Notes under the pieces: generated by a model | What the model was told of the DNA's origin: nothing | Databases searched by the model: none | The model's input: only the letters and a program-made list of their open reading frames with translations | In this document: one piece after another, positions 17,209 to 25,332 of the stretch | Layout of the letters: every line of letters begins with the position of its first letter | Numbering within the stretch: the first letter of the stretch is position 1 | Source of the DNA: Antarctobacter sediminis | GTDB lineage: Bacteria; Pseudomonadota; Alphaproteobacteria; Rhodobacterales; Rhodobacteraceae | Assembly: GCF_019218285.1 (NCBI RefSeq) | Contig: NZ_JAHUZG010000004.1 | Location: 185,846 to 249,845, forward strand | DNA length: 64,000 nt | Direction: 5' to 3' | Position numbers and translations under genes: made by a program

Positions 17209-17433
17209 TCAGTATTCGGCGTAGTGCGTGCGGGCGCGCTCAGCGTCGCGCTCGGCGAGCCAGTCCTCGATCTCGGACATGAACCAGGCAACGCTGGTCC
17301 CGGCCATGCGGATACGCCTCGGAAAGCGCCCTCGCGCTTCCCACCGCAAAAGCGTGGTGCGGCTCACGTGGATGCCAAAGCGCTTCAGGTCGTCGCGCGT
17401 TGCCAAGGTCTTGCGACCGTCTTCGATTTTCAT
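17209..17433 (-). CDS. AlpA-type helix-turn-helix regulator, element 2
   Basis: This 74-residue protein is a close homologue of the protein at 1706-1930, sharing TTLLRWEARGRFPRR, WFMSEIEDWLAER and ERARTHYA. The start at 17433 has AAGGAAA 7 nt upstream. It lies 80 bp upstream of the primase on the same strand, between replication genes and integrase as in element 1. It probably controls integrase and excision, and is a candidate to bind the shared 34-bp motif. Confidence 0.87.
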   Translation of the reverse strand: MKIEDGRKTLATRDDLKRFGIHVSRTTLLRWEARGRFPRRIRMAGTSVAWFMSEIEDWLAERDAERARTHYAEY

Positions 17434-17539
17434 GTTGGTTTCCTTCAACTTGGGGTGAAGGAATGCGCATTCCGTCTTCTCAGCCGATGGTCAGAAGGTA
17501 GCGGATGCGGAGTCAGAAAAAAATTGGAAGGAAATCAGT

Positions 17540-18139
17540 TCATTTACCGATTGGATTCTTGCGCCGTCCTGCTTTTGCCAAGTCTTCACGCCCCGTTATC
17601 TCGATGGCGCGTTTGCGAGCTTCTTTGAATGCGTGGTCGGACAAGCGCGGGAACCGATTTTTGGCGTCACGCTTCAATGCTTCAAACGGAGGAATTGTTC
17701 TCTGAGGGTCCGAGAAAATTTCAACCAGCCAATCAAGGCACCGGTTCTTCGCCAACTGTGTTGGGGACGCCGGCTGAATTTCCATGCCGCGAACCCATCG
17801 CCTCAATTGTTCGATGTGAATGCTACAACGAACAGGTTCATTCATGCCGTGGTGAAAAACGAGGTCATCACGCAAGATAAACCGAAAGAACTCTTGGTCC
17901 GGATCCTGTGGTCGTAGGTCGCCGCTATGCTTGAAGTCGAGAGTGTGCCAGTGAGCGCTTACTTCCCCGGACCGCAGCGCATTTCGGAGGATAGCAAGTG
18001 TCTCTCGATGCTCCGGGCTTTTGGGGTCTTCGCTGAAATCATCACGCCACGCATTAATGAAAATTTCGCGCCCGACGACTTCGAACGCGCCTTTCGGGCC
18101 TTCAAATGGATTTGCGTTGGCGAGGTGCGATTTCGTCAT
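17540..18139 (-). CDS. Hypothetical accessory protein overlapping integrase 2
   Basis: This 199-residue protein has no recognised family, membrane segment or signal. It is mixed alpha/beta by eye, with a basic C-terminus (RKRAIEITGREDLAKAGRRKNPIGK). The ATG at 18139 (MTKSHLANANPF) overlaps the integrase 3' end by 38 bp in another frame. The gene in the same position in element 1 is unrelated, so this is a variable slot behind a conserved integrase. Confidence 0.6.
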   Translation of the reverse strand: MTKSHLANANPFEGPKGAFEVVGREIFINAWRDDFSEDPKSPEHRETLAILRNALRSGEVSAHWHTLDFKHSGDLRPQDPDQEFFRFILRDDLVFHHGMNEPVRCSIHIEQLRRWVRGMEIQPASPTQLAKNRCLDWLVEIFSDPQRTIPPFEALKRDAKNRFPRLSDHAFKEARKRAIEITGREDLAKAGRRKNPIGK

Positions 18140-19298
18140 CTTGCTTTTGAACCAATTCCATAACGTGCTGCGACCATGTAGCGAGGGCTTCGCGCTTTTC
18201 GTCGGCATATGAATAGACATTGTAGATAGCGGCCACGCCTGAGACCACACCCGTCTTGTGGTTGAGCAATGCTTCTGTGACAGGCTGTGGAACGCCCAGC
18301 ATCGCCATGTTGGTGGACATCGTGCGGCGCAGGTCGTGGATGATCCATGGCTCCGTGCCCTCAGGCAATGCCTTGTCGAGCCGATCCTGCACACGACCAA
18401 AGCCCGACACGGGCGACTTGCCGGTGGTCGTGAACACATAGTCGGAATTGAAGAACCTCGGCGTCTTGCACAGCACCTCAAGCATCGCGTCAGTGATCGG
18501 CACCGAATGCTGCTTGCCGTTTTTTGCCCGCGACGAAGGCAGCGTCCAAAGGCGTTTTTCGAAGTCGAGTTCCGACCAGCGCATTTCAGCGACCTCGGCA
18601 CGTCTCTGGCCGCTAAGCATCAACAGCTTCATGCAATCCCCAAATGGATAGCCCTCGTCGCCACAGACCGCCCACAGCGCGCCCAGTTCATTATCGGTTA
18701 GGACACGCTCGCGAGGTTTTTCCTTCGAAAGTGGCTTCATCCCCGCGATGGGATTGGCCTCCATCATTCCGCGCTCGACGCACCACCCCATCAAGTGCTT
18801 TAGGTGAGCCAAGGCACGGTTTGCGCTCGTTGGTGCGGTTTTGTGGATCACATCGCAGGCTTTCACGACATCGGCACGCTTGATCTGGTCGATCCGTTTG
18901 TTGTGCAGGGTGGCGAATTTCTCCAGCAACGCTTGCTTGCGCTTCCAGTCACGATTGTGAACCTTGGCGTACTTCTCAATGTAGTCGGGGATCATTTCGC
19001 CCAGCGTGGGTTTTGTTTCAACCTCGATGCCAGTTTGATCCTCAAAGCGGCCCGTCTCGATTTCGTAAAGAACTTGCCGCACTCGTTCACGCGCTTCTGC
19101 CAGCGACACGACGCCGAACCGTCCGATTGTCAGGCGCCGCATCTTGCCGTTGATGCGCTTGTGTAGGCAGAACGTCTTGGTGCCGGACGCGCTGATGCGC
19201 AGGACAAGACCCGGCATCAACTCGTCCCGAAAATCGAGACGTTTCGACGGATCGGGCTTCTGGCCCTCGATGAACTTGGTAGTGAGTTTGCGTTTCAT
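18102..19298 (-). CDS. int: P4-type tyrosine integrase, element 2
   Basis: This 398-residue protein is very similar to the element 1 integrase along its length. It shares the DUF4102 arm-binding domain, the HDLRR box, LLNHK and AIYNVYSY, and differs mainly in the last 20 residues. The start at 19298 (MKRKLTTKF) matches integrase 1. The strong similarity explains how both elements chose the same tRNA-Phe site, and it means either enzyme might act on either element. It is preceded by the conserved promoter-like motif. Confidence 0.93.
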   Translation of the reverse strand: MKRKLTTKFIEGQKPDPSKRLDFRDELMPGLVLRISASGTKTFCLHKRINGKMRRLTIGRFGVVSLAEARERVRQVLYEIETGRFEDQTGIEVETKPTLGEMIPDYIEKYAKVHNRDWKRKQALLEKFATLHNKRIDQIKRADVVKACDVIHKTAPTSANRALAHLKHLMGWCVERGMMEANPIAGMKPLSKEKPRERVLTDNELGALWAVCGDEGYPFGDCMKLLMLSGQRRAEVAEMRWSELDFEKRLWTLPSSRAKNGKQHSVPITDAMLEVLCKTPRFFNSDYVFTTTGKSPVSGFGRVQDRLDKALPEGTEPWIIHDLRRTMSTNMAMLGVPQPVTEALLNHKTGVVSGVAAIYNVYSYADEKREALATWSQHVMELVQKQDDEIAPRQRKSI

Positions 19299-19306
19299 AA
19301 GCCCAT

Positions 19307-19340
19307 GATAAGATGGGGGGATGAGTTCCGTCAGGGACAA
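19307..19340 (-). promoter_or_regulatory. Shared promoter/operator motif, copy 3 (integrase 2)
   Basis: The minus strand reads TTGTCCCTGAC, 14 bp, CATCTTATC, then only a short leader before the integrase ATG. The spacing is identical to the copies at 3891-3924 and 12950-12983. Confidence 0.55.
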
Positions 19341-19402
19341 TCCTGAACGGATCGTGACGGTCTAGAGTGGTCTGCAACACAGCATCTCGATGCGCCGCAA
19401 TA

Positions 19403-19431
19403 TCCTAGGACAAAAAAAAAACACCCTAGGA
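19403..19431. promoter_or_regulatory. Twin CCTAGG palindromes before the restriction gene
   Basis: TCCTAGGA (19403-19410) and CCCTAGGA (19424-19431) are centred 21 bp apart, about two helical turns, around an A-tract. They lie in the 217-bp divergent gap between integrase 2 and the endonuclease gene. Paired palindromes at this spacing look like an operator. They could instead be copies of the enzyme's own recognition site used for autoregulation, but neither is shown. Confidence 0.45.
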
Positions 19432-19515
19432 TGACTAGACAATACCCTGGGGAGCGCATATCTCGGAGTTCATGGGCCTGACGGGCCATCCACCGACGCA
19501 ACAAACGAGATCGAT

Positions 19516-20454
19516 ATGAGCCAAGATCATGACACGAAACGTGCAGTCACATCCCACGTGGAAAAGCTGCGTGAAGACCAGATCACCCAAATGATAAATG
19601 GAACGGGAACCGTTGCCGGGATGATGCAAGTCTGGCTACCAAACATTCAAGGAAGGTTCGATCAAGGCGGCAGGAACGCCAGTGCCCTGCTGGAGCTGGG
19701 AGAGTCCCTTTCCGAGATTTTTGCTGAAACAACTACCGCGGGAAGGTCACAATCGACGCTCTCCGCTGGCGGAAATGCGTGGGAAACACTTGTTTGCTAC
19801 TACCTCAATCTCTGCCTGATTGGATCGAATTCGATTGTCATCAAGAAGCGTTCTCTCGTTCCCACGGTCGTTCAAAAAGCGTTGACGGTTTCCTACGGAA
19901 ATACCGATGCCAATACTGAAAGCGATTTAGTGTGCATCAACTTCCCAGATGATCCGACGCTGTACACCGATTTGAGATCCCGTGAGAAGCTGACCGAGCG
20001 TTTGAACTCGGTTGCGGACTCGCACTGGAGGGATCTGTCTGTCTTGGTGGTCCAAACCAAGACCAATTGGAATGACAATGCTCAAATTCCCATGCTGTGG
20101 GACATGGTGTACCAAGGAGCCCCGCACTTTGGGGATGTTCAGGTTGGAACTGGAACAAAGTTTTTCGGAGATAAGAAGAGCGACGAAGCTTTCGCCCAGA
20201 TTCGCTATGCCTTTGTTACGGTCCCTACGAACAAGTCTGTCTATAAGCCCACGAGCATGCCCGTTGAACGTGTGCGCAACCTCAGTGGTGGGAACTATTG
20301 GGGCAAGCCTTCCCAGAAGGGCATTGCCAAGTCTTTGGACCGCATTTTCGTCGGAGCAAGGCTTGGTTCGGGTGAGGGGGCACTTGTCAGCGACACCGTA
20401 TCCCGTCAATTGTCTCAACTTTCCACGACGTACTCTTACTTTGGCCTCAAGTAA
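19516..20454 (+). CDS. Probable type II restriction endonuclease
   Basis: This 312-residue protein has the layout of a PD-(D/E)XK restriction enzyme: E90 in GNAWETLVCYYLN, D137 in ESDLV, and Q180-T-K182 in VLVVQTKTNWNDNAQ. The usual Glu of E-x-K is Gln, a variant known in some enzymes of this fold. The family itself is not recognised from sequence. Identification rests on the convergent cytosine-5 methyltransferase whose stop is 40 bp away, and on the linked mismatch glycosylase. The start at 19516 has GAGA upstream. The target sequence is unknown. Confidence 0.7.
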   Translation: MSQDHDTKRAVTSHVEKLREDQITQMINGTGTVAGMMQVWLPNIQGRFDQGGRNASALLELGESLSEIFAETTTAGRSQSTLSAGGNAWETLVCYYLNLCLIGSNSIVIKKRSLVPTVVQKALTVSYGNTDANTESDLVCINFPDDPTLYTDLRSREKLTERLNSVADSHWRDLSVLVVQTKTNWNDNAQIPMLWDMVYQGAPHFGDVQVGTGTKFFGDKKSDEAFAQIRYAFVTVPTNKSVYKPTSMPVERVRNLSGGNYWGKPSQKGIAKSLDRIFVGARLGSGEGALVSDTVSRQLSQLSTTYSYFGLK

Positions 20455-20494
20455 GACGTCTTACTTCAAAAGCACGACGTAACCGCTCAATCGG

Positions 20495-21946
20495 CTACGT
20501 CGCGCTTTCGATGATCTTCCTGAAATGCTTGCCAACCGCTTCGGCTAGCCCAACAGGCACCGCGTTACCGATCTGCGTGTACTTGGGAACTTCGCGGTCG
20601 AACAAGCCTTCGAGGGGGTTGCCTGCGCGTCGTAGGCCCCCGGTCGTGCGCTTCCCTGCAAACTGGTACCAGTCAGGGAAAAGCTGGAGGCGCGCCCACT
20701 CGCGCACCGTCAACGCGCGCGGCTGGCAGAAATGCACGTAGTCATCTGCGAGCGAAGTCGCCGTGATGTTCGGCTGGGTGTTTCCCCACCGGGCACGCAA
20801 CACGCGCTGCGAGAATTTCTTGGTTTGGAACTGCTCCGGGATTTCCCCGTCGTTATCCAGCATGTGCTGGAACTTCGCGACGATATTCGGCTTGTGCTTG
20901 CTATACTCTTGCTCAGTTAGGGGCACGGTCTTGGAGTGGAACCACGAGGGCGCTGTCCTGAGCATGCGCTGTAGGTCGTTCTGCGGTGTCCTCGGATAGG
21001 CCTTCGTTACAAACGGACCTTTCGCGAAATTGCCACTTGCAAGGATTCCGGGGATACTTTCGTCGATCAGATCTCCGAGCAAGTCGATCAGGTCCGGGAA
21101 GCCCCCGGTTGGTTTAGGGAGGAAACCACATTTCACCGCGTCCTCGGGGTGGGCCGACGGGTCAAGTAAATCGCACGCCTCCAGAACGTCCTGTCGCACA
21201 CCTACTAGCAGAACGCGGGGCCGGTTCTGCGGCACCCCGTAATCCTTGGCTTTCACGAGCGAGTACCGAACCGTGTAGCCCGGTATCGAGCGGAATTCCG
21301 CGAGAACGTCTGGGAAGATCTTGTCCGTACCGCCGCGCGTCCACTTGGCGTTCAGCAGCCCTTGAACGTTCTCGAAAAGGAAGATGCGGGGACGCAGACG
21401 CCGGATGACATGCGCCATGCGCACGAACAGGTGGTTCGACGGCAGGTCGGCCTTGTCCACGTCATACGAACGACGAATGCCGATACCCGAATAGCCTTGG
21501 CAGGGCGGACCACCGGCCAGCACGTCGAGGTTAGACCCGGCGCCTGCGCGTTCGGTCGCGCCCTTGTCGAACGACAGACCAAGCTCGGGCAGGTTCTTGA
21601 GGTCGGCAACCAACTGGTCCAGACGCTGGCCACGTAGCTCGTTCGCATCGTTGCACCGGAGGTCCTCGTTGGCAGAGAAGTGCATACCCCCGAGGACATG
21701 ATGCCGGTTCTTGAGGTATGTCGCCATCGCATCCGGGTTCAGCTCGTTCACGAACACCGGCAGGAAGCCCGCGTTCTCGAACCCCATCGAAAGGCCACCA
21801 CAGCCCGCGAACATGTCCACCATGTGCATCGGGCGACGGTTCGACCCCGTAATGTGCGCCGCGTCATCCGTTGCGAGGGCATGGGGTGTGGTGGCTGTTT
21901 CGAGCATATCCCAGAAGGTCAATTGTTGTGGTTTCAGGTGGAGCAT
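20495..21946 (-). CDS. dcm: DNA (cytosine-5) methyltransferase
   Basis: This 483-residue enzyme has all main C5-methyltransferase motifs: I (DMFAGCGGLSMGF), IV with catalytic C149 in GGPPCQGYS, VI (FENVQG), VIII (QNRPRVLLVG), IX (RALTVREWARLQLF) and X (QIGNAVPVGLAEAV). It transfers methyl groups from S-adenosylmethionine to cytosine at the restriction site and protects host DNA. It converges on the endonuclease gene and is divergent from the glycosylase gene. It is longer than minimal enzymes because of an N-terminal extension of about 40 residues. The ribosome-binding site before 21946 is weak. Confidence 0.92.
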   Translation of the reverse strand: MLHLKPQQLTFWDMLETATTPHALATDDAAHITGSNRRPMHMVDMFAGCGGLSMGFENAGFLPVFVNELNPDAMATYLKNRHHVLGGMHFSANEDLRCNDANELRGQRLDQLVADLKNLPELGLSFDKGATERAGAGSNLDVLAGGPPCQGYSGIGIRRSYDVDKADLPSNHLFVRMAHVIRRLRPRIFLFENVQGLLNAKWTRGGTDKIFPDVLAEFRSIPGYTVRYSLVKAKDYGVPQNRPRVLLVGVRQDVLEACDLLDPSAHPEDAVKCGFLPKPTGGFPDLIDLLGDLIDESIPGILASGNFAKGPFVTKAYPRTPQNDLQRMLRTAPSWFHSKTVPLTEQEYSKHKPNIVAKFQHMLDNDGEIPEQFQTKKFSQRVLRARWGNTQPNITATSLADDYVHFCQPRALTVREWARLQLFPDWYQFAGKRTTGGLRRAGNPLEGLFDREVPKYTQIGNAVPVGLAEAVGKHFRKIIESAT

Positions 21947-22062
21947 ATCTTGTTCGGGCGGCGGTGTGAACGACTAAACCTGCCCGATTGTCATGTTTCC
22001 TGACTAAGATAGCCTTAACGCGACAGGCAATAGCGAAAAGAACGAAAAAAGAACACGCGGCG

Positions 22063-22767
22063 ATGCCCGAACATGAAAGCTCCCAAGCCCTGACGCCATC
22101 CGAGAAACGCAAGTTAGCGCGTCTGCGAGGTGTCTTGCTGTCGTGGTGGGGCGAGCATGGTGAAGCGTTCCCGTGGCGTCGATCCGACGTTAGCGTCTAC
22201 GAGCGAGTCTGCGTGGAGGTTCTGCTGCAACGCACCCGGCGAGAAACCGTGTCGGCGATCTACGCTGACTTCTTCGAACGCTTCCCTGACTGGAGCGCCC
22301 TTGCTTCGTGTCCCGAGGAGGAGCTTGGCCAATACCTCCAACCCCTTGGCCTGTGGCGTCGAAGGGCAGCCTCGCTAGGCGCGCTTGCCCGGTATGCCGA
22401 CGAGCATGGCGGCATTTTCCCAAGCACCGAGAAGGAACTCGCGAAGGTGCCCGCGGTGGGCCAGTATGTGGGCAATGCCATATTGTTATTCCAGCACGGC
22501 AAGCCTCGTCCACTGGTCGATGTGAACATGGCTCGTGTGGTCGAACGCGTCCTGAGACCACGCCGCCTCGCAGACATTCGGCATGATCCGTGGTTGCAAG
22601 CGGCCGCGGCTTGGCTAGTTCGGTCATCGCCGGTGGAAACCAATTGGGCCGTTCTGGATTTCGCGGCCAAGGTTTGTCGCGCGCGCAACCCCCGTTGCAA
22701 CGAGTGTCCACTGGTGCGCCAGTGTTCGTTCGCCAAGGCCCTGAGGAAAGGTCAACGGGGGTCATGA
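22063..22767 (+). CDS. HhH-GPD DNA glycosylase, probably T/G-mismatch specific
   Basis: This 234-residue protein is in the MutY/endonuclease III family: helix-hairpin-helix VPAVGQYVGNA (129-139), catalytic D153 in VDVNMARV, and a 4Fe-4S loop with C205, C212, C215 and C221. Tyr135 lies 18 residues before the Asp, the position that is Lys in endonuclease III, Ser in MutY and Tyr in the T/G glycosylase Mig of the MthTI restriction system. It would repair T/G mismatches made when 5-methylcytosine deaminates. It is shorter than MutY and lacks the MutY C-terminal domain. An in-frame ATG at 21988 is an alternative start. Confidence 0.82.
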   Translation: MPEHESSQALTPSEKRKLARLRGVLLSWWGEHGEAFPWRRSDVSVYERVCVEVLLQRTRRETVSAIYADFFERFPDWSALASCPEEELGQYLQPLGLWRRRAASLGALARYADEHGGIFPSTEKELAKVPAVGQYVGNAILLFQHGKPRPLVDVNMARVVERVLRPRRLADIRHDPWLQAAAAWLVRSSPVETNWAVLDFAAKVCRARNPRCNECPLVRQCSFAKALRKGQRGS

Positions 22768-22775
22768 TGCCCCCA

Positions 22776-22974
22776 TGGGTATCACTGGGGTAGCAGGAGC
22801 ATCGTGCTTGAATGCTCCGGCACGAGATGGGGCGAGACGATCTGCCAAGCGCAAAGGTCAAGGTTTTCAATCGTCTACGTTACGGTTTGAGCAATCCTGA
22901 AACGGAGTGCGCGGATCACAAGGCTAATTGAAAATCCTCGTGTCGGTGGTTCGATTCCGCCCCCGGGCACCATT
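22776..22974 (+). repeat. Right-end repeat R2 (attR of element 2)
   Basis: This is the partner of the repeat at 7774-7972, aligned without gaps. It begins 9 bp after the glycosylase stop and ends at the tRNA-Phe CCA plus TT. Chromosomal genes start right after it. It contains one GGGTATCA octamer (22777-22784). Confidence 0.85.
22927..22972 (+). other. tRNA-Phe 3' fragment (attachment core), copy 2
   Basis: These 46 nt run from the anticodon loop (TTGAAAA) to CCA of tRNA-Phe; the 5' half is absent. This was the original 3' end of the chromosomal tRNA gene before the first integration, displaced by at least 22 kb from its 5' half. Confidence 0.85.
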
Positions 22975-23044
22975 TTTCAAACGCACTCATGTTACGCGCG
23001 ATGGCGCGATGAATGCGACCCGGTGGCTGTGCGCCGGGCCTTGG

Positions 23045-23662
23045 TCAGGGTTTGGCAAGGCCGCAGCGGACGAGGAAGAGTTGGATTGCCTCGTCTGCGA
23101 TGCGGTCGGCATCCAGCGGATCGCCCTGCCCCGTGCCCATCAGCATGCGGGTCTGCGCTTCGTATTCGGCGTAGTGCTGCGCCACCGCCCACATGTTGAT
23201 CTGGAACAGCAGCGGGTCGACCGGAGCGATCTTGCCATCGTCGATCCAGCTCTGGATCACCGCCGATGCCTCTTCGACCGCTGCTTTCAGTCCCGGCCAA
23301 TGTTCCGTCATCTCGGGGGCGCCGCGCGCCATCTCCATGGCGAACAGCCGCGAAATGTCCGGATGTTCCAGCGCGTGCCGGACCTTGTTGCCCACATAGC
23401 TGCGGATCGCCGTTTCGGGATCGTCCCGGCTGGACGACACGAAAAAGATCTCGCGCCATTCGGACAGGATATAGCCCAGCACGTCCTGATAAAGCTCTTC
23501 CTTGCTGGCGATGTAGTAGTGCAATTGAGCCTTGGAAATTCCGGCGGCATCGGCGATGGCCTGTGTCGATGTCCCGACCAGCCCGTTGCGCGCAAACTCG
23601 CGAATGGCCGCATCGCGAATGGTGTCCCGCATCCGTGACCGTTTTGTCCGTGCGACATTCAT
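23045..23662 (-). CDS. TetR-family regulator, RutR-like
   Basis: This 205-residue protein has an N-terminal TetR HTH (TSTQAIADAAGISKAQLHYYIASKEELY). Its ligand domain contains ISRLFAMEMARGAPEM, characteristic of the RutR/YcdC C-terminal family. RutR senses pyrimidines in E. coli. The start at 23662 has GAGGCG upstream. It is the last gene of a minus-strand group that includes a cytosine-deaminase-like enzyme and an ABC transporter, so it may repress that group in response to a nitrogenous ring compound. The ligand is not known. Confidence 0.8.
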   Translation of the reverse strand: MNVARTKRSRMRDTIRDAAIREFARNGLVGTSTQAIADAAGISKAQLHYYIASKEELYQDVLGYILSEWREIFFVSSSRDDPETAIRSYVGNKVRHALEHPDISRLFAMEMARGAPEMTEHWPGLKAAVEEASAVIQSWIDDGKIAPVDPLLFQINMWAVAQHYAEYEAQTRMLMGTGQGDPLDADRIADEAIQLFLVRCGLAKP

Positions 23663-23687
23663 GTGTTTTCGCCTCGCCTGTTGCGGA

Positions 23688-24281
23688 TCAGATGCGCGCC
23701 AGTTTCCGTTCAACCCGGCCCAGGAACTTTTGCCGGTCCGTTTCTGTTCTGTGATTCATGCTGTGCAATTGCAACCATGACGTCCGGCAGTTTCGGTGAA
23801 ACAGCACACGGAATCCGCGCATCATCAAGGACCGGTTGGGATCGCGGATAAGCCGCAACCACCACCATGGCGAACCGGAGGTGGTGACCACCGTAAATTG
23901 GCGGATGTTGCGCAGGTTGCCCGTTGCGCGTTTGCCCTTGCCGGACGGGATGCCAAAGGCCACGCCGGGCAGCCAGACCCGTTCCAGCCAGCCTTTCAAC
24001 ATTGCGGGCGGCCCGTACATCCACGTCGGATAGATCAGCAGCAGGCTTTCCGCCCATAACATTGCGTCCACGTGGTCCTGCAACTGCGCAACCAGCTGTT
24101 CCGGCTGGGTCGCGTAGCGGTTCCAGTCCTCTTCCGAAAGCACCGGGTCAAAGCCTTGGCGGTAGAGGTCTATGACGCGCAGGTCATGTCCCTGCGCGTC
24201 CAATGTCCTGCGGGCCGTTTCAAGGAGCGCGGCACCATAGCTTTCCGCACTGGGATGGGCAAAGACGATCAATGTCCGCAT
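23688..24281 (-). CDS. NAD(P)H:quinone reductase, flavodoxin fold
   Basis: This 197-residue protein has the flavodoxin-like fold of the MdaB/YabF/KefF family: RTLIVFAHPSAESY at the start, LLIYPTWMYGPPAMLKGWLERVW and VVTTSGSPWWW around the flavin. It probably reduces quinones or aromatic substrates with FMN/FAD in the cytoplasm. It sits 22 bp after the solute-binding-protein gene and 26 bp before the TetR gene, so it belongs to the same transcription unit. Confidence 0.82.
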   Translation of the reverse strand: MRTLIVFAHPSAESYGAALLETARRTLDAQGHDLRVIDLYRQGFDPVLSEEDWNRYATQPEQLVAQLQDHVDAMLWAESLLLIYPTWMYGPPAMLKGWLERVWLPGVAFGIPSGKGKRATGNLRNIRQFTVVTTSGSPWWWLRLIRDPNRSLMMRGFRVLFHRNCRTSWLQLHSMNHRTETDRQKFLGRVERKLARI

Positions 24282-24303
24282 CGCACGCGCTCCTTTCTGG
24301 TGG

Positions 24304-25314
24304 TCAGTTGCCGGTCAGGGTGGCGCGAATGTCCAGCCCGTGGCCTTTGTTGACGAAACGCGTGTCAGCCACCTTGGACAGATCGACAGCCCCGTCTTCG
24401 ATGATGCCCGACGACACGGCCAGTTCATGGAAGGCCCGAATGCGTTCGTCGGTCAGGGCACCGATGCCAAGCGTCGTTGCGTCGCCCACGTCGATGATCC
24501 CCAGCTTGTCGAACTGGGCCATTTCCTTGTCCAGCTTTTCAACGGTCATTTCAGGATTGGCTGCGATGATCGCGCCATAGGCCGCGCTGCGATCCCCGTA
24601 GAGAAAGTTATACCAGCCTTCGATCGAGGCATTCAGGAACCGCTGAACAAGGTCGGGGTTCTCGTCGATCAGTTTCTGACGGGTCTCGATCGTCGTGGCG
24701 TAGGTGCTCCAGCCCTGATCGGCCAAAAGGAACGTATCCACGTCCGCGCCCTGATTGGCGGCATAGATCGGTTCAGCGGTGCCATAGGCCTGCTGAACCA
24801 GCGCTTCGTCGTTCAGGAACTGGGCAAGGTTGAAGCCATAGGGGCGCAACTGCTCATCCCGGAATCCATGCGCATCGACCAGCCATTGCCAAAAACTGAA
24901 CTGCCCGTCCTTGGAGATCAGCACCGTCGACGCCTCGGCCAAAGCGGCGAAATCCGCGTAGGCACCGGAATGCGCCATCAACGCCTGCGGGTCTTTCTGG
25001 AAAAACGCCGCGACGACGGTGGTGGGAATGCCGTTGCGCACATTGTCGAAGGACAGCAGCAGGTTGCCCGCCATCAGGAAATCCAGCCGCCCGGCAGACA
25101 GCATCGGGCGGTTGTTCACCTGCGGGCCGCCCGGGCGGATTTCGACCTCGAGACCGTATTTTTCATAGGTGCCGTCGACTAGCGCCTGATAGAATCCGCC
25201 GTGCCCTCCCTGGGCCAGCCAGTTGGTTCCCAACACCACCTTGTCGTTGGCCCATGCGGCCCCCGCAAGCACGACGCCGCATATCGCCCCAAGGGCGGTT
25301 TTCAATCCCAGCAT
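24304..25314 (-). CDS. ABC transporter substrate-binding protein, NMT1/THI5-like
   Basis: This 336-residue protein has a signal peptide (LKTALGAICGVVLAGAAWA) and an NMT1/THI5-like periplasmic domain starting KVVLGTNWLAQGGHGGFYQA. Such proteins bind pyrimidine precursors of thiamine, taurine, nitrate and other small organic compounds. It works with the permease (27890-28753) and ATPase (28734-29540) of the same cluster. The two enzymes lying between suggest that the imported compound is their substrate. Confidence 0.88.
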   Translation of the reverse strand: MLGLKTALGAICGVVLAGAAWANDKVVLGTNWLAQGGHGGFYQALVDGTYEKYGLEVEIRPGGPQVNNRPMLSAGRLDFLMAGNLLLSFDNVRNGIPTTVVAAFFQKDPQALMAHSGAYADFAALAEASTVLISKDGQFSFWQWLVDAHGFRDEQLRPYGFNLAQFLNDEALVQQAYGTAEPIYAANQGADVDTFLLADQGWSTYATTIETRQKLIDENPDLVQRFLNASIEGWYNFLYGDRSAAYGAIIAANPEMTVEKLDKEMAQFDKLGIIDVGDATTLGIGALTDERIRAFHELAVSSGIIEDGAVDLSKVADTRFVNKGHGLDIRATLTGN

Positions 25315-25332
25315 TCCGGTTCTCCTTGTTGG

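Larger units (their letters stand above)
7973..22974. mobile_element. Integrative element 2 at tRNA-Phe
   Basis: The element is bounded by tRNA-Phe 3' fragments at 7925-7970 and 22927-22972. From left to right it has a NACHT-nuclease gene, small genes, a CoiA-like nuclease, a RepA-like ATPase, a primase, AlpA, an accessory gene, the integrase, and a restriction-modification cargo with a DNA glycosylase. It shares the integrase, AlpA, a 34-bp promoter-like motif and the 199-bp right end with element 1, but its replication genes and cargo are different. No phage structural or conjugation genes are visible. Confidence 0.85.

Noticed and set aside
17540..18601. A 353-residue protein starting at 18601
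   Set aside because: The first ~150 residues are an out-of-frame reading of the integrase gene. A start at 18139 gives a sensible protein.
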